Shown here: one piece after another, positions 1 to 8,991 of the stretch
How positions within the stretch are numbered: position 1 is the stretch's first letter
Layout of the letters: each line of letters opens with the position of its first letter
Source: Halobacillus salinus
GTDB taxonomy: Bacteria > Bacillota > Bacilli > Bacillales > Halobacillaceae
Reading direction: 5' to 3'
Assembly: GCF_004684905.1 (NCBI RefSeq)
Contig: NZ_SRJC01000001.1
Location: 1,302,001 to 1,366,000 of the forward strand
Length of the DNA stretch: 64,000 nucleotides
Position numbers and translations under genes: made by a program
The notes under the pieces: model-generated
Seen by the model: the letters and a program-made list of their open reading frames with translations, nothing else
Told to the model about the DNA's origin: nothing
Databases searched by the model: none

Positions 1-72
1 GTTAAGTCTTCGAATGATCTCAATCTGCCGGGCATCGCCCCCAATGACCGCTACGTGATATCCTGTTAGCAT
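1..72 (-). CDS. dpaA: Dipicolinate synthase subunit A, N-terminal fragment (cut by window edge)
   Basis: Only the first 24 codons are in the window. They read MLTGYHVAVIGGDARQIEII, then RRLN. This matches the start of SpoVFA/DpaA, including the GGDAR Rossmann-type nucleotide-binding turn. DpaA with DpaB makes dipicolinic acid from a lysine-pathway intermediate in the sporulating mother cell, for export to the forespore. A GGAGA Shine-Dalgarno lies just before the ATG, and a sigma-K-like promoter lies about 40 bases further up. The position after ymxH agrees with B. subtilis. The rest of the gene is outside the window. Confidence 0.85.
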   Translation of the reverse strand, partial: MLTGYHVAVIGGDARQIEIIRRLN

Positions 73-108
73 GCCGGATGTCTCCTTTTCTGTGATCTTA
101 TCTCTTTG

Positions 109-137
109 TATCCTATGCCGGAGACGGTAGTTAGTGA
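109..137 (-). promoter_or_regulatory. Sigma-K-type promoter of the dpa (spoVF) operon
   Basis: On the minus strand a -10 element CATAGGATA matches the sigma-K consensus CATAnnnTA exactly. It is preceded by an AC dinucleotide (in TCACT) 16 bases upstream, the usual weak sigma-K -35. It lies about 37 bases before the dpaA ATG and downstream of the ymxH terminator, so dpaA would start its own transcript. The spoVF operon is sigma-K controlled in B. subtilis. Motif and spacing are seen; use is inferred. Confidence 0.6.
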
Positions 138-219
138 TTTGGTTTTCGTGAAAAGGCAGGCAAGTTCCAATAGCATAAGAAGTACCACTCGTTTTACACC
201 TTTAAATAAGCCATAAGAA

Positions 220-253
220 CAAAAAACACCTCCATTTACTGGAAGTGGTTTTT
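220..253 (-). terminator. Rho-independent terminator after ymxH
   Basis: Minus-strand hairpin of CACTTCCA paired with TGGAGGTG (one G-U pair, loop GTAAA) followed by a run of six T. It begins about 30 bases after the ymxH stop and separates that transcript from the dpaA promoter. Confidence 0.75.
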
Positions 254-282
254 CATGTTTCTATATAGTTAGACTGAATTTT

Positions 283-519
283 TCATTTCTGTTTCTTTAA
301 TAAAATTGTCTCTTCTCCGATTGTTTCGATTTGGTTCCATGAGATGGAAAAAGGTTGCTTTGAAGTTCTCAAACCGAATAAGGATTGGTTCATTACGACA
401 AGAGAAAGGATAGAACCTGTTTCTGGATCGATGACTAGATCGGCCCTTCCAAGCATACCAAGTTTCTTTCCTGTCTCAATATCGATGACCTCTTTCTGGG
501 AAAGGGAATTCAACCTCAC
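283..519 (-). CDS. ymxH: YmxH-family PRC-barrel sporulation protein
   Basis: A 78-residue PRC-barrel protein of the YlmC/YmxH family. The opening MRLNSLSQKEVIDIETGKKL and the later G-LG-ADL-ID pattern match B. subtilis YmxH. The start is GTG, with AAGGAGG seven bases upstream; that Shine-Dalgarno directly follows the ylxY stop codon, so the two genes look translationally linked. No enzyme motif is visible, and the family role in sporulation is known mainly from expression and context. In B. subtilis the protease gene mlpA lies between ylxY and ymxH; here it is missing. Confidence 0.85.
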   Translation of the reverse strand: MRLNSLSQKEVIDIETGKKLGMLGRADLVIDPETGSILSLVVMNQSLFGLRTSKQPFSISWNQIETIGEETILLKKQK

Positions 520-531
520 CGTACACCCTCC

Positions 532-1452
532 TTAACGTTCCGGACTCAACAATTGAGGTAGAGAACCTATCCGGTAATCATCTGCTCTAATTGCATCAAT
601 TAGTTCAGGTAAGCTTTCGGCAGTAACGGCAGTCGGATGCATGAGAATGGTTGCGCCGTTGTGAATTTTACCGATAACGCGATCGATCAGCACCTGTTTC
701 GTAGGTTTTCTCCAATCGATTGTATCGACAGTCCAAAGGATCGTTTCCATCCCTAATTCATCAGCAGCACTTACGGTGTTCTGATTGAAGCTGCCAGATG
801 GTGGTGCAAAATACTTCACTTTGGATTTGGTTAAGGCAAACAGGAATTCATCTGCTTGTTCTAAATTGTTTATGGCCTGCTGTTCTGACATACTTCCCAT
901 ATCTTTATGACCAAATCCATGGCTGCCGATCGTATGCCCTTCCTCATCAATCATCTGGACAAGATTTGTGAAGTCTCTTGCGAAAGCACCATCTATAAAA
1001 AATGTTGCCTTGACGTTTTTTTCAGACAAAGCTTGTATCATGTCAGGCAGGTACTCTTCTCCCCAAGAAACATTGATCAAAAATGACACCATCTCTTTGT
1101 CTGGGTTCCCCCTGTAAATAGGAGAAGCAGGTAAATCCTCCATACGCACTTTAGGAGGTACAGATTTAAAGACAAGTAAATCGGAATCAAACGATCCTTT
1201 TTTCTTCATCTTATTAAAAGAAGCTTCTACATCCACCTTCCGACCGTTCAACCCCGGCGTTTTCTTCCATACCGAGTCAATTGTCGCATCCGTGGGCTCT
1301 TTTTCAAATTCCTGTTTTTTTTCTTCAATCATTCGTTTAAGATCGTCCGCTTTATATACCGGGGCATCCGCTGTGCTTTCAAGGACAGCAAGTCCCATGC
1401 CAAAAAAGAAAAAGAAGACGATGATCCAACCCGTCATTTTTAAGTGTGTCAT
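532..1452 (-). CDS. ylxY: YlxY-family polysaccharide deacetylase-like protein, probably not catalytic
   Basis: A 306-residue NodB-fold protein with an N-terminal membrane anchor (about residues 8-25, very Phe-rich), then a linker and the deacetylase domain (about 120-300). The metal-binding HGFGH motif is kept. The first NodB motif, normally TFDDG, reads INVSWGEEY, so both aspartates are gone. The motif-3 Arg-Pro-Pro-Tyr type sequence reads APPSGSF. Late motifs DTIDW and ILMHP remain. B. subtilis YlxY shows a similar degenerate motif as I recall it, so this is a family trait rather than local decay. It follows pnp and precedes ymxH. A structural or regulatory role in sporulation is an inference. 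The ATG has GGGGTG six bases upstream; a second ATG five codons in is possible. Confidence 0.85.
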   Translation of the reverse strand: MTHLKMTGWIIVFFFFFGMGLAVLESTADAPVYKADDLKRMIEEKKQEFEKEPTDATIDSVWKKTPGLNGRKVDVEASFNKMKKKGSFDSDLLVFKSVPPKVRMEDLPASPIYRGNPDKEMVSFLINVSWGEEYLPDMIQALSEKNVKATFFIDGAFARDFTNLVQMIDEEGHTIGSHGFGHKDMGSMSEQQAINNLEQADEFLFALTKSKVKYFAPPSGSFNQNTVSAADELGMETILWTVDTIDWRKPTKQVLIDRVIGKIHNGATILMHPTAVTAESLPELIDAIRADDYRIGSLPQLLSPER

Positions 1453-1471
1453 CCTTTACACCCCTATAAAG

Positions 1472-1500
1472 AGTGTATGTACAAGCTGTTCTGCTAGAAC
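1472..1500 (-). promoter_or_regulatory. Possible sigma-E-type promoter of ylxY
   Basis: The minus strand reads CATACACT about 20 bases before the ylxY start, a full match to the sigma-E -10 consensus CATACAnT. The expected -35 region about 14 bases upstream is a poor match. It lies after the pnp terminator, so ylxY-ymxH would need a promoter here. Confidence 0.3.
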
Positions 1501-1532
1501 CATAATATATCGTGAGCGACGGGGAAAAATGG

Positions 1533-1563
1533 GCAAAAAAAAGAGACTGGCGAACCAGCTCTT
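1533..1563 (-). terminator. Rho-independent terminator downstream of pnp
   Basis: Minus-strand hairpin AAGAG/CTCTT plus CTGG/CCAG closed by a TTCG tetraloop, with one bulged T, followed by eight T. It lies about 57 bases past the pnp stop and is one of the best terminators in the window. Confidence 0.85.
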
Positions 1564-1619
1564 CCGTTATAAGAATAAAGAGTGAACACATGGACGTTGG
1601 CCATGTGCCATTCTTATCC

Positions 1620-3752
1620 TTACGATTCTTTGTTTTCTTCTTCTTCCTCTTGCTTCTTCTTCTCTTCAATGAGAATTTGTTTACGGGATAAGTTTACGCG
1701 ACCTTGGTTGTCAATTTCTTTAACCTTCACGCGAATCGTATCTCCGATGGATACAACATCTTCCACTTTTCCGATACGCTCTTCAGCTAATTCGGAAATG
1801 TGAACAAGTCCATCTTTTCCTTTGAACAGCTCTACAAAAGCACCGAATTTCTCAATGCGTTTCACTTCGCCGTCATAAATTTCGCCTACCTCAACTTCAC
1901 GAACGATATCCTCAATGATCTTACGTGCCGTATGGTTCATTTCTGCATCAGTAGAAGAGATGAACACAGTACCGTCTTGTTCGATATCGATTTTAACACC
2001 AGTATCATCAATGATTTGATTGATTTGTTTACCGCTTGGTCCGATAACATCACGAATTTTATCAGGGTTGATCTTCATCGTCATAATCTTCGGTGCATAA
2101 GGAGATAATTCTTCGCGAGTTTCCGGAATGGTATCAAGCATATGACCTAGGATTTCCATACGGCCTTTCTTAGCTTGCTCGAGTGCTTCTTTAAGAATAT
2201 CACGAGACAAACCTTCTACTTTGATATCCATCTGCAGTGCCGTAACACCCTCTGCTGTACCTGCTACTTTGAAGTCCATATCGCCAAGAGCATCTTCCAT
2301 ACCCTGAATGTCTGTTAGGATCGTGTAGTCATCACCGGACTTGACAAGACCCATGGCAATACCAGCTACAGGGGCTTTGATCGGTACACCTGCATCCATC
2401 ATCGCAAGCGTACTTGCGCAAATACTAGCTTGTGACGTGGAACCGTTTGACTCAAGGACCTCAGATACAAGACGGATTGTGTAAGGGAAGTCTTTCTCTG
2501 AAGGAATCACTTGTTCAAGGGCACGCTCACCGAGTGCTCCGTGACCGATTTCGCGACGGCCAGGTCCACGGATTGGGCCAGTTTCACCGACAGAGAATTT
2601 CGGGAAATTGTAATGGTGCATAAAACGTTTCGATTCCTCAAGGTCAAGCCCATCAAGGATCTGAACGTCTCCAAGTGCTCCTAATGTACATACGCTTAGC
2701 GCCTGGGTTTGTCCACGTGTGAACAAGCCGGAACCGTGTGTACGAGAAAGCAATCCGATGCGGGAAGACAATGGACGAATTTCATCCACCCCACGACCAT
2801 CTGGACGAATTTTATCCTTGGTAATTAACCTACGAACTTCTGCTTTCACGATACTGTCTAAAATATCGCCTACTTTGCTTATTGTTTCTTCGTCCGCTTC
2901 TTTGTCTTCATAAGATGCGACAATCTCTTTCTTTACCTCGTCGATTGCTGCTTCGCGTGCTTTCTTTTCTTCCGTCTTGATTGCAGCAACAATTTTCTCT
3001 GTCGCTTCATCTTCAACGGAGGCTTTCAATTCTTCATCAAGGTCGAATAGTTGTACTTCCATTTTTTCACGGCCAACTGCCTCAATGATTTCTTCCTGGA
3101 ACTCTACAAGACGTTTAATCTCTTGATGACCAAACATGATCGCTTCAAGCATGTCCTCTTCAGGAACTTCTTCTGCTCCAGCTTCTACCATGTTAACAGC
3201 ATCCTTCGTTCCAGCTACTGTAAGGTCGATATCACTTTTTTCTTGCTGCTCAATCGTTGGGTTGATAACGAATTCGCCATCTACTCGTCCGACAAGCACA
3301 CCAGCAATCGGGCCTCCGAAAGGAATATTGGATATTCCAAGGGAAATGGATGAGCCGATCATTGCAGCAAATTCAGATGAACAGTCCTGATCCACACTCA
3401 TAACAGAGCTGATCACTTGAACATCATTACGGAATCCGTCTGGGAACATAGGGCGAATCGGACGGTCGATGAGACGGGAAGCTAATACCGCTTTGTCACT
3501 TGGACGTCCTTCACGCTTAATGAATCCTCCAGGGATCTTTCCGACTGCGTACAGTCGCTCTTCATAGTTAACAGTTAACGGGAAGAACGGCAGGTCCTTC
3601 GGTTCCGTTGAACCGGTAGCCGTCGATAGTACTGTTGTATCGCCGTAATGAATGAGAGCGGCACCGTTGGCTTGTTTTGCCAATTCGCCTACTTCAACAG
3701 ACATCGTGCGGCCAGCGACATCAATGGAAAACACTTGTTTTTCGTCTGCCAT
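1620..3752 (-). CDS. pnp: Polyribonucleotide nucleotidyltransferase (PNPase)
   Basis: A 710-residue 3'-to-5' phosphorolytic exoribonuclease that degrades mRNA to nucleoside diphosphates. The order is RNase PH domain 1 (about 10-215), helical linker, RNase PH domain 2 (about 310-540), a KH domain (about 555-615, with [11 protein letters not shown]) and an S1 domain (about 620-690, ending in GLVHISEL). The last 20 residues are K/E-rich. Length matches the family (B. subtilis about 705). The start ATG has GAGAGGAG eight bases upstream. It lies between rpsO and ylxY as in B. subtilis, but terminators on both sides suggest an independent transcript. Confidence 0.98.
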   Translation of the reverse strand: MADEKQVFSIDVAGRTMSVEVGELAKQANGAALIHYGDTTVLSTATGSTEPKDLPFFPLTVNYEERLYAVGKIPGGFIKREGRPSDKAVLASRLIDRPIRPMFPDGFRNDVQVISSVMSVDQDCSSEFAAMIGSSISLGISNIPFGGPIAGVLVGRVDGEFVINPTIEQQEKSDIDLTVAGTKDAVNMVEAGAEEVPEEDMLEAIMFGHQEIKRLVEFQEEIIEAVGREKMEVQLFDLDEELKASVEDEATEKIVAAIKTEEKKAREAAIDEVKKEIVASYEDKEADEETISKVGDILDSIVKAEVRRLITKDKIRPDGRGVDEIRPLSSRIGLLSRTHGSGLFTRGQTQALSVCTLGALGDVQILDGLDLEESKRFMHHYNFPKFSVGETGPIRGPGRREIGHGALGERALEQVIPSEKDFPYTIRLVSEVLESNGSTSQASICASTLAMMDAGVPIKAPVAGIAMGLVKSGDDYTILTDIQGMEDALGDMDFKVAGTAEGVTALQMDIKVEGLSRDILKEALEQAKKGRMEILGHMLDTIPETREELSPYAPKIMTMKINPDKIRDVIGPSGKQINQIIDDTGVKIDIEQDGTVFISSTDAEMNHTARKIIEDIVREVEVGEIYDGEVKRIEKFGAFVELFKGKDGLVHISELAEERIGKVEDVVSIGDTIRVKVKEIDNQGRVNLSRKQILIEEKKKQEEEEENKES

Positions 3753-3872
3753 AAGAACTTACTCCTCTCAAAATAACTCTTCTTAGTATTCTACAGAGCC
3801 AAGTCACAAAGACTTTGCTCGAAATAAATATAGATATCGTCAGTTTACACGGTATTTTATGTAAACATACAG

Positions 3873-3898
3873 AAAAAGCGGGAATCATCCCGCTTTTT
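3873..3898 (-). terminator. Terminator between rpsO and pnp
   Basis: A perfect stem AAAAAGCGGGA/TCCCGCTTTTT with a four-base loop, starting about 10 bases after the rpsO stop. It is symmetric, so it could work on either strand, but only minus-strand genes are present. Confidence 0.85.
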
Positions 3899-3908
3899 CC
3901 CCTGTACA

Positions 3909-4178
3909 TTAACGACGCAAGCCTAGGCTCTTGATAATCTCACGGTAACGTGTAATGTCTTTATTACGTAGGTAGTTTAGTAAGTGACGACGCTTACCTA
4001 CCATTTTAAGAAGTCCACGACGAGAGTGGTGGTCCTGCTTGTGTGTACGCAGGTGCTCGTTCAGGTTCGTGATTTGTTCAGTTAGTACAGCGATTTGTAC
4101 TTCTGCAGAACCTGTGTCGTTTTCATGAGTTTTGTACTGATTGATCAGTTCTTGTTTACGTTCTTGTGTGATAGCCAT
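3909..4178 (-). CDS. rpsO: 30S ribosomal protein S15
   Basis: An 89-residue S15, full length. The signature [19 protein letters not shown] that contacts 16S rRNA is complete. S15 is a primary binder of the central domain of 16S rRNA and nucleates the 30S platform. A strong Shine-Dalgarno (GGAGGTG) precedes the ATG. The gene has a leader of about 125 bases after ribF that could carry autoregulation, and a terminator directly after the stop. Confidence 0.98.
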   Translation of the reverse strand: MAITQERKQELINQYKTHENDTGSAEVQIAVLTEQITNLNEHLRTHKQDHHSRRGLLKMVGKRRHLLNYLRNKDITRYREIIKSLGLRR

Positions 4179-4222
4179 TATGACTACACCTCCTGTAAAA
4201 ATTTAAAATTCCCTTTCCCCTA

Positions 4223-4247
4223 GCGGACGTCGGAGTTACGAGCCGCC
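4223..4247 (-). promoter_or_regulatory. Structured leader of rpsO, possible S15 autoregulatory element
   Basis: The rpsO leader holds GCGG pairing with CCGC, an internal loop CT/T, then CGT/ACG with a seven-base loop. It lies about 45-70 bases before the start codon. Several S15 genes are known to be autoregulated through leader RNA structures that mimic 16S rRNA. The link here is an inference from position and foldability only. Confidence 0.3.
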
Positions 4248-4306
4248 AAGCGAAGGTTCCATACTATACAGTACATTTTTTGTAGGAAAAATGCAAGGGA
4301 AATCCA

Positions 4307-5245
4307 CTATCTATCCGAGAAAAAATGACGTATTTGTGCCTCATCGTCCACAAGTTGCCCCTTAAGCTCCTCCACCCCGGAAAACCGCTTCTCTTCTCGA
4401 ACCATTAAATGAAACTCGACAACTATCATCTGATCGTAAAGGTCTTCGTCGAAATCGAAAATATGGACCTCGACGTTCGGTTCACGGTCGCCCTCAAAGG
4501 TCGGTTTAACCCCCAGGTTCGCCATTGCCGGGTAACTTGTCCCTTGGTGAATTACACGGACGGCATATACACCGATTTTAGGAAGATAATAGTCGTGATC
4601 GATCTCCATATTCGCCGTATGGAAACCAATTGTCCTACCACGCTTATCTCCTTCGATGACTTTGCCTTTAATGCTGTATGGTCGGCCGAGTAGCGTTTTC
4701 GCCTCCTCAACCCGTCCCTCATCTAGCACCTGACGAATTCTAGTAGAGCTTATCTTATCCTCTTCTTTCTCCACTTTAGCAATAACAGACTGCGTGAAGC
4801 GACCATGTGAGAGCTCTGGGAGAATCTCCATCGTCCCTTTTCCCTTATGACCGAATGTAAAGTCAAAACCAGCTACAACATGCTGAACCCCTAGGCCAAC
4901 GAAAAAGGAGTCTACGAATTCCTGAGGTGACAATTGAGCCAAAGACTTATCAAACTTTACGACAAACATATAGTCTATTCCCATAGAGGCGAGGACTTGT
5001 TCCTTTTCCTCTAATGGGGTAATGTAATGGGCATTGATTTTACCTTTTTTTAAGACGACTGAAGGATGAGGGTCGAAAGTCATTACAGCACTCTGAATCC
5101 CCAACTCATCTGCTTTTTCTTTTGCTTTTTGGATAACCGCTTGATGACCTTTATGAACACCGTCAAAAAAACCTACAGCGACAGCGCTCGGTTTAACTTG
5201 CAACGACTGATTGATTGACTCATGCGTCAAGTGCAACGTTTCCAC
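4307..5245 (-). CDS. ribF: Bifunctional riboflavin kinase / FAD synthetase
   Basis: About 312 residues; equals B. subtilis RibC. It phosphorylates riboflavin to FMN and adenylates FMN to FAD. The N-terminal nucleotidyltransferase domain shows GFFDGVHKGH and TFDPHPS. The C-terminal riboflavin kinase domain shows GRTIGFHTANM and PKIGVYAV; the usual GFPTAN motif reads GFHTAN. An in-frame GTG at 5254 is possible, but GTG at 5245 has GCAGGTG six bases upstream and gives METLHLTH, matching the B. subtilis start MKTIHITH, so 5245 is preferred. It follows truB by a short gap and is the last gene of the nusA-infB cluster. Confidence 0.95.
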   Translation of the reverse strand: METLHLTHESINQSLQVKPSAVAVGFFDGVHKGHQAVIQKAKEKADELGIQSAVMTFDPHPSVVLKKGKINAHYITPLEEKEQVLASMGIDYMFVVKFDKSLAQLSPQEFVDSFFVGLGVQHVVAGFDFTFGHKGKGTMEILPELSHGRFTQSVIAKVEKEEDKISSTRIRQVLDEGRVEEAKTLLGRPYSIKGKVIEGDKRGRTIGFHTANMEIDHDYYLPKIGVYAVRVIHQGTSYPAMANLGVKPTFEGDREPNVEVHIFDFDEDLYDQMIVVEFHLMVREEKRFSGVEELKGQLVDDEAQIRHFFSDR

Positions 5246-5268
5246 TTTATTCACCTGCTTTATTAGTA

Positions 5269-6171
5269 CTAGGGCTGAAAAACTCGAACGGGCTTAATCA
5301 ATCCGGGCTTTTCAGGATGTTGTTGATAGATCGCCAGCACTTCATCCTTGTATTTCACGACAAATTCACTCGCGTTTACATCTTCCGGTTTCTCGAGCAC
5401 ACGCCCGTTGTGAATCCATGAGACCAAATTCTCTTCTACCTTCCATGAAACCATATGATTCAGCCCACGGGCAAGTGGTAACAATAATGACTCTTGTTCT
5501 CCAGCATCTGCCGCTTCTTGGACTTCCTCCATGGTGTAACATTCATCCTCTTCTATATCCCCTGTTTTCGTACGAATAAGGGAAGCCATATGTGCAGGGT
5601 ACCCGAGAGCTTTCCCAATATCGACACAAAGCGTACGGATATAAGTCCCTTTGGAGCAGACTACGCGAATAGAGAAAGTAGCAGAGTCCGCTTCCCGTGT
5701 TACATCATCAGAAAGGAGCTCAATGGATTTGACGTTCACCTTTCTAGACGGACGTTCGACCTCCACTCCCTCTCTTGCATACTCATACAGCTTCTTTCCG
5801 TTTACTTTGACCGCGGAATACATCGGTGGGATTTGAACGATTTCTCCTTCAAACGTCTCCAAAATGCCACGTACTTCTGCCAAGGACAAGGAGGAGGAAA
5901 CCGCTTTTGTCTCAAGTGTCTGACCGGATGCATCTTCGGTGTCGGTTGTAGAACCAAGTCTCACCGTCGCCTCGTACACCTTTTCCGTATCTGTCAAGAA
6001 TGGGACAATCTTCGTTGCTTTGCCAACACAAAGAGGGAGAACTCCCTCCACATCCGGGTCCAGTGTGCCTGTATGACCAATTTTCCTTGTTCTCAGCATG
6101 CCTCTTGCTTTACTGACGCAATCATGTGATGTATAGCCCTTTGGCTTCCATAGAGGAAGGATTCCATCCAT
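5269..6171 (-). CDS. truB: tRNA pseudouridine-55 synthase
   Basis: About 300 residues. It makes pseudouridine 55 in the T-loop of tRNAs. The catalytic motif HTGTLDPDVEGVLP is present with the active-site Asp near residue 38, followed by KVYEATVRLG and the C-terminal PUA-like part. An upstream GTG in the same frame (6180) would give three more residues. The ATG at 6171 (MDGILPLWKPKG) is preferred because AGAGG is spaced eight bases before it and it fits the family N-terminus. It lies between rbfA and ribF. Confidence 0.96.
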   Translation of the reverse strand: MDGILPLWKPKGYTSHDCVSKARGMLRTRKIGHTGTLDPDVEGVLPLCVGKATKIVPFLTDTEKVYEATVRLGSTTDTEDASGQTLETKAVSSSLSLAEVRGILETFEGEIVQIPPMYSAVKVNGKKLYEYAREGVEVERPSRKVNVKSIELLSDDVTREADSATFSIRVVCSKGTYIRTLCVDIGKALGYPAHMASLIRTKTGDIEEDECYTMEEVQEAADAGEQESLLLPLARGLNHMVSWKVEENLVSWIHNGRVLEKPEDVNASEFVVKYKDEVLAIYQQHPEKPGLIKPVRVFQP

Positions 6172-6211
6172 ATCCTCCACCTCTTTTCTTCTGTTAATGA
6201 TATGTACAGAT

Positions 6212-6239
6212 AAAATCCGTGCACAAAGGCACGGATTTC
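6212..6239 (-). terminator. Hairpin between rbfA and truB
   Basis: Stem AAATCCGTGC/GCACGGATTT with a six-base loop, immediately after the rbfA stop, followed on the minus strand by only TTTTAT. Such a weak tail suggests partial termination or an mRNA-stabilising end rather than a full stop to truB-ribF transcription. Confidence 0.5.
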
Positions 6240-6240
6240 A

Positions 6241-6591
6241 TTAACTATCGGTATCGTTCAAATCGCGAAGAATCGTTTCGATACGGTTTCCTCGCTCAAT
6301 GGCTTCGTCAAACTCAAACATAATTTCCGGTGTTTTGCGCAGACGAATGCGCTGACCGATCTCAGAGCGGATGAAGCCTTTCGCTTTCGCAAGTCCTACA
6401 AGTGTATCATGACGTTGTTTATCATCCCCAAGTACGGAGATATAAACCTTTGCCTGTTGCAGGTCCCCAGTAACCTTAACTTCTGTTACAGTGACAAAAC
6501 CCACACGCGGGTCTTTGATTTTCTTATTGAGGATGTCACTAAGCTCTTTTTTCATCTGCTCGCCGACACGGTTCGCACGTAAATCGTTCAT
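6241..6591 (-). CDS. rbfA: 30S ribosome-binding factor A
   Basis: A 116-residue KH-fold protein that binds the pre-30S subunit and helps mature the 16S rRNA 5' end. The opening [17 protein letters not shown] and the central [12 protein letters not shown] are typical. Length matches the family. It lies in the nusA-infB cluster, downstream of ylxP across a GC-rich hairpin. Confidence 0.96.
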   Translation of the reverse strand: MNDLRANRVGEQMKKELSDILNKKIKDPRVGFVTVTEVKVTGDLQQAKVYISVLGDDKQRHDTLVGLAKAKGFIRSEIGQRIRLRKTPEIMFEFDEAIERGNRIETILRDLNDTDS

Positions 6592-6618
6592 GTTCGTTCA
6601 CCTCTTTTTAGTTAAAGA

Positions 6619-6648
6619 GAGCCGGGGCACCTCGCGGGCGCCCGACTC
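6619..6648 (-). terminator. GC-rich hairpin between ylxP and rbfA
   Basis: Minus strand GAGTCGGG pairs with CCCGGCTC (one G-U) and inner bases also pair around CGCGA; a short TCTTT follows. The 77-base gap is otherwise empty apart from the rbfA Shine-Dalgarno. It could be an attenuator or a processing site. Confidence 0.4.
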
Positions 6649-6668
6649 AAACGACTTTCACAGCCCGT

Positions 6669-6947
6669 TTATAACCATTCCAGAAAGGTGTCAGTGCGCT
6701 CTATTTCTGGAAACGAATCAATAAACGCTAGTGTCTGCTGAATCGTTTTCTCTGCAATGACCTTGTCACTGTTGATCGTGACAAGTCCAATCGTAGTCCG
6801 TTGCCACAGATTTTGATGATCCAGTTCGCTGACGGCTACGTTAAAATCATTTTGAATTCTAGTAATGATCCGTTTAACAACGGAGCGCTTCTGTTTCAAA
6901 GACTGAGCATCATAGATCAGACATTCTACTTCAGCGCTTAGAATCAT
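6669..6947 (-). CDS. ylxP: YlxP-like protein (DUF503)
   Basis: A 92-residue member of the DUF503/YlxP family. The family hallmark around residues 16-28, [13 protein letters not shown], and the [14 protein letters not shown] stretch are visible. No function is firmly established; conserved placement between infB and rbfA suggests a part in ribosome assembly or translation. Its start lies against the infB stop (ATGA overlap), so translation is probably coupled. Confidence 0.9.
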   Translation of the reverse strand: MILSAEVECLIYDAQSLKQKRSVVKRIITRIQNDFNVAVSELDHQNLWQRTTIGLVTINSDKVIAEKTIQQTLAFIDSFPEIERTDTFLEWL

Positions 6948-8983
6948 TTACGCTCGATTTCTTTCATTTCATATGGCTCAATGATGTCTCCAACTTTAAT
7001 ATCGTTGAAGTTCTTGACGGTAATACCACATTCATAGCCTTGGGCTACTTCTTTCGCATCGTCTTTATAACGTTTCAAGGCATCGATCTCGCCCTCATAA
7101 ATGACGACCCCATCACGGATGACGCGCACGCCAGAGTGACGTGTGATTTTCCCGTCTGTAACGTAAGAACCAGCAATCGTACCAACTTTGGATACTTTGA
7201 AGATTTCACGAACTTCTACTTGTCCGATGATTTGTTCTTCATATTCTGGATCCAACATACCTTTCATCGCCGATTCGATTTCTTCCATCACTTTATAGAT
7301 GATGTTATGAAGGCGAATCTCTACGTTTTCTGATTCTGCCGCTTTTCTAGCATTCCCATCAGGACGTACGTTGAAACCGATAATGATTGCATTTGAGGCA
7401 GAAGCAAGGGTTACATCTGATTCGGTGATTGCACCTACACCAGTATGAATGATCTTGACTTTCACACCTTCAACTTCAATTTTCTCAAGAGAGCCGGTTA
7501 ATGCTTCGACAGACCCTTGAACATCCCCTTTAACGATTAAGTTGATGTCTTTGACGTCCCCTTGCTTGATCTGTTCAAACAAGTCATCCAGACTCACTTT
7601 CGCTGTTGCACTACGGTTTTCTTCCAATGCTTTTTGAGCACGAGCTTCGCCGACAGACTTGGCTTTCTTCTCATCGTCAAATGCAAGGAAACGATCTCCT
7701 GCTTGAGGTACGCTGTTAAGACCGGTGATTTCAACAGGTGTGGAAGGTGCAGCTGTCTTCACGCGGCGCCCGATGTCGTTCACCATCGCACGTACACGAC
7801 CGTGAGCATTTCCAACTACAAGTGGGTCTCCCACATTAAGCGTTCCGTTTTGGACAAGAAGTGTAGCTACAGGTCCACGGCCTTTATCGAGTTCCGCTTC
7901 GATGACTGTACCGTATGCTTGGCGGTTCGGGTTCGCTTTCAACTCTTCCATTTCAGAAACAAGTGTAACCATTTCGAGTAGTTCTTCGATTCCTTCGCCT
8001 TGGACGGCAGACATTTTAACGAAGATTGTTTCACCGCCGTAATCTTCAGCGATCAATTCGTACTCCATGAGTTCCTGCATAACACGATCAGGGTTTGCGC
8101 CCTCTTTATCCATCTTGTTTACAGCAACGATAATTGGTACTTCAGCCGCTTTGGCGTGGCTGATCGCTTCTTTTGTCTGAGGCATCACACCATCGTCCGC
8201 CGCGACAACGAGGATCGCTACGTCTGTTACCTGGGCACCGCGGGAACGCATACTTGTGAAAGCTGCGTGACCTGGTGTATCGAGGAACGTAATTTTCTTA
8301 CCGTTATTCTCGATTTGGTAGGCACCGATGTGCTGGGTAATTCCACCAGCTTCGCCTTCTGTTACTTTCGTATCACGGATTCTGTCAAGGAGCGTCGTTT
8401 TACCGTGGTCGACGTGTCCCATGATCGTAATGACAGCTGGGCGCTCTTGCAAGTCTTCAGGCTCATCGTCGAAAACCATGTTCTCGATGTCTGTATCATC
8501 GACAACCACTTCTTCTTCAACTTCTACGCCGAATTCATCAGCGATCAATTCAATGGAATCAGAGTCTAGATCTTGGTTTTTCGTAGCCATTACACCCAAG
8601 GACATAAGCTTTTTAATGATTTCTGAAGAATCTTTACCAAGCTTCTCCGCTAATTCGCCTACCGTTAACGAACCTGAGTAAGTAATTTTCCCAGGTGCTT
8701 TGGACTGTTGTTTCTTTGGTTGTTGCTTTTGGTTCTGCTGATTAGGTTTTTGGTTTTTCTTATTCTGATTCGATTTTTGTTTTTGTTTCGGTTTGTTGGA
8801 GTTTTGGTTTTGGTCCTTTTTCTGACCGATTCCAAATTCGTGATCCAACTTTTGAGCAACCCCGTCATCTAGTGTTGACATGTGGTTGTTCACTTCAATG
8901 TTCATTTTTTGAAGTTTATTGATGACCTGCTTACTTGATAATTCGTTCTTCTTTGCATATTCATATACGCGCATTTTACTCAT
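6944..8983 (-). CDS. infB: Translation initiation factor IF-2
   Basis: About 679 residues. IF-2 is the GTPase that places fMet-tRNA on the 30S subunit and joins the subunits. Order: N-terminal IF2N helix-turn ([15 protein letters not shown]), a Q/N/K-rich linker (about 57-98), a second IF2N repeat, then the G domain with GHVDHGKTT (about 189-197), DTPGHAAF and NKMDK, then domains II-IV ending KEIERK. A GTG at 8995 opens the longest frame; ATG 8983 is preferred, as GGGGGTG is well spaced and the product then begins [10 protein letters not shown] like B. subtilis [10 protein letters not shown]. The stop overlaps the ylxP start by four bases. Confidence 0.97.
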   Translation of the reverse strand: MSKMRVYEYAKKNELSSKQVINKLQKMNIEVNNHMSTLDDGVAQKLDHEFGIGQKKDQNQNSNKPKQKQKSNQNKKNQKPNQQNQKQQPKKQQSKAPGKITYSGSLTVGELAEKLGKDSSEIIKKLMSLGVMATKNQDLDSDSIELIADEFGVEVEEEVVVDDTDIENMVFDDEPEDLQERPAVITIMGHVDHGKTTLLDRIRDTKVTEGEAGGITQHIGAYQIENNGKKITFLDTPGHAAFTSMRSRGAQVTDVAILVVAADDGVMPQTKEAISHAKAAEVPIIVAVNKMDKEGANPDRVMQELMEYELIAEDYGGETIFVKMSAVQGEGIEELLEMVTLVSEMEELKANPNRQAYGTVIEAELDKGRGPVATLLVQNGTLNVGDPLVVGNAHGRVRAMVNDIGRRVKTAAPSTPVEITGLNSVPQAGDRFLAFDDEKKAKSVGEARAQKALEENRSATAKVSLDDLFEQIKQGDVKDINLIVKGDVQGSVEALTGSLEKIEVEGVKVKIIHTGVGAITESDVTLASASNAIIIGFNVRPDGNARKAAESENVEIRLHNIIYKVMEEIESAMKGMLDPEYEEQIIGQVEVREIFKVSKVGTIAGSYVTDGKITRHSGVRVIRDGVVIYEGEIDALKRYKDDAKEVAQGYECGITVKNFNDIKVGDIIEPYEMKEIERK

Positions 8984-8991
8984 ATCAATCT

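Noticed and set aside
5494-6129. 211-codon plus-strand open frame opposite truB
   Set aside because: It is antisense to a complete, well-conserved truB, has no Shine-Dalgarno, and its protein is Cys/Phe/Arg-rich without family resemblance. It is a shadow frame.
8000-8569. 189-codon plus-strand open frame opposite infB
   Set aside because: Antisense to the conserved IF-2 G domain; composition typical of reverse reading of GTPase codons.
8665-8868. Possible frameshift or extra K/R-rich gene within infB
   Set aside because: The Arg/Lys/Thr-rich frame is the +1 reading of the repetitive Q/N/K linker; infB itself is continuous.
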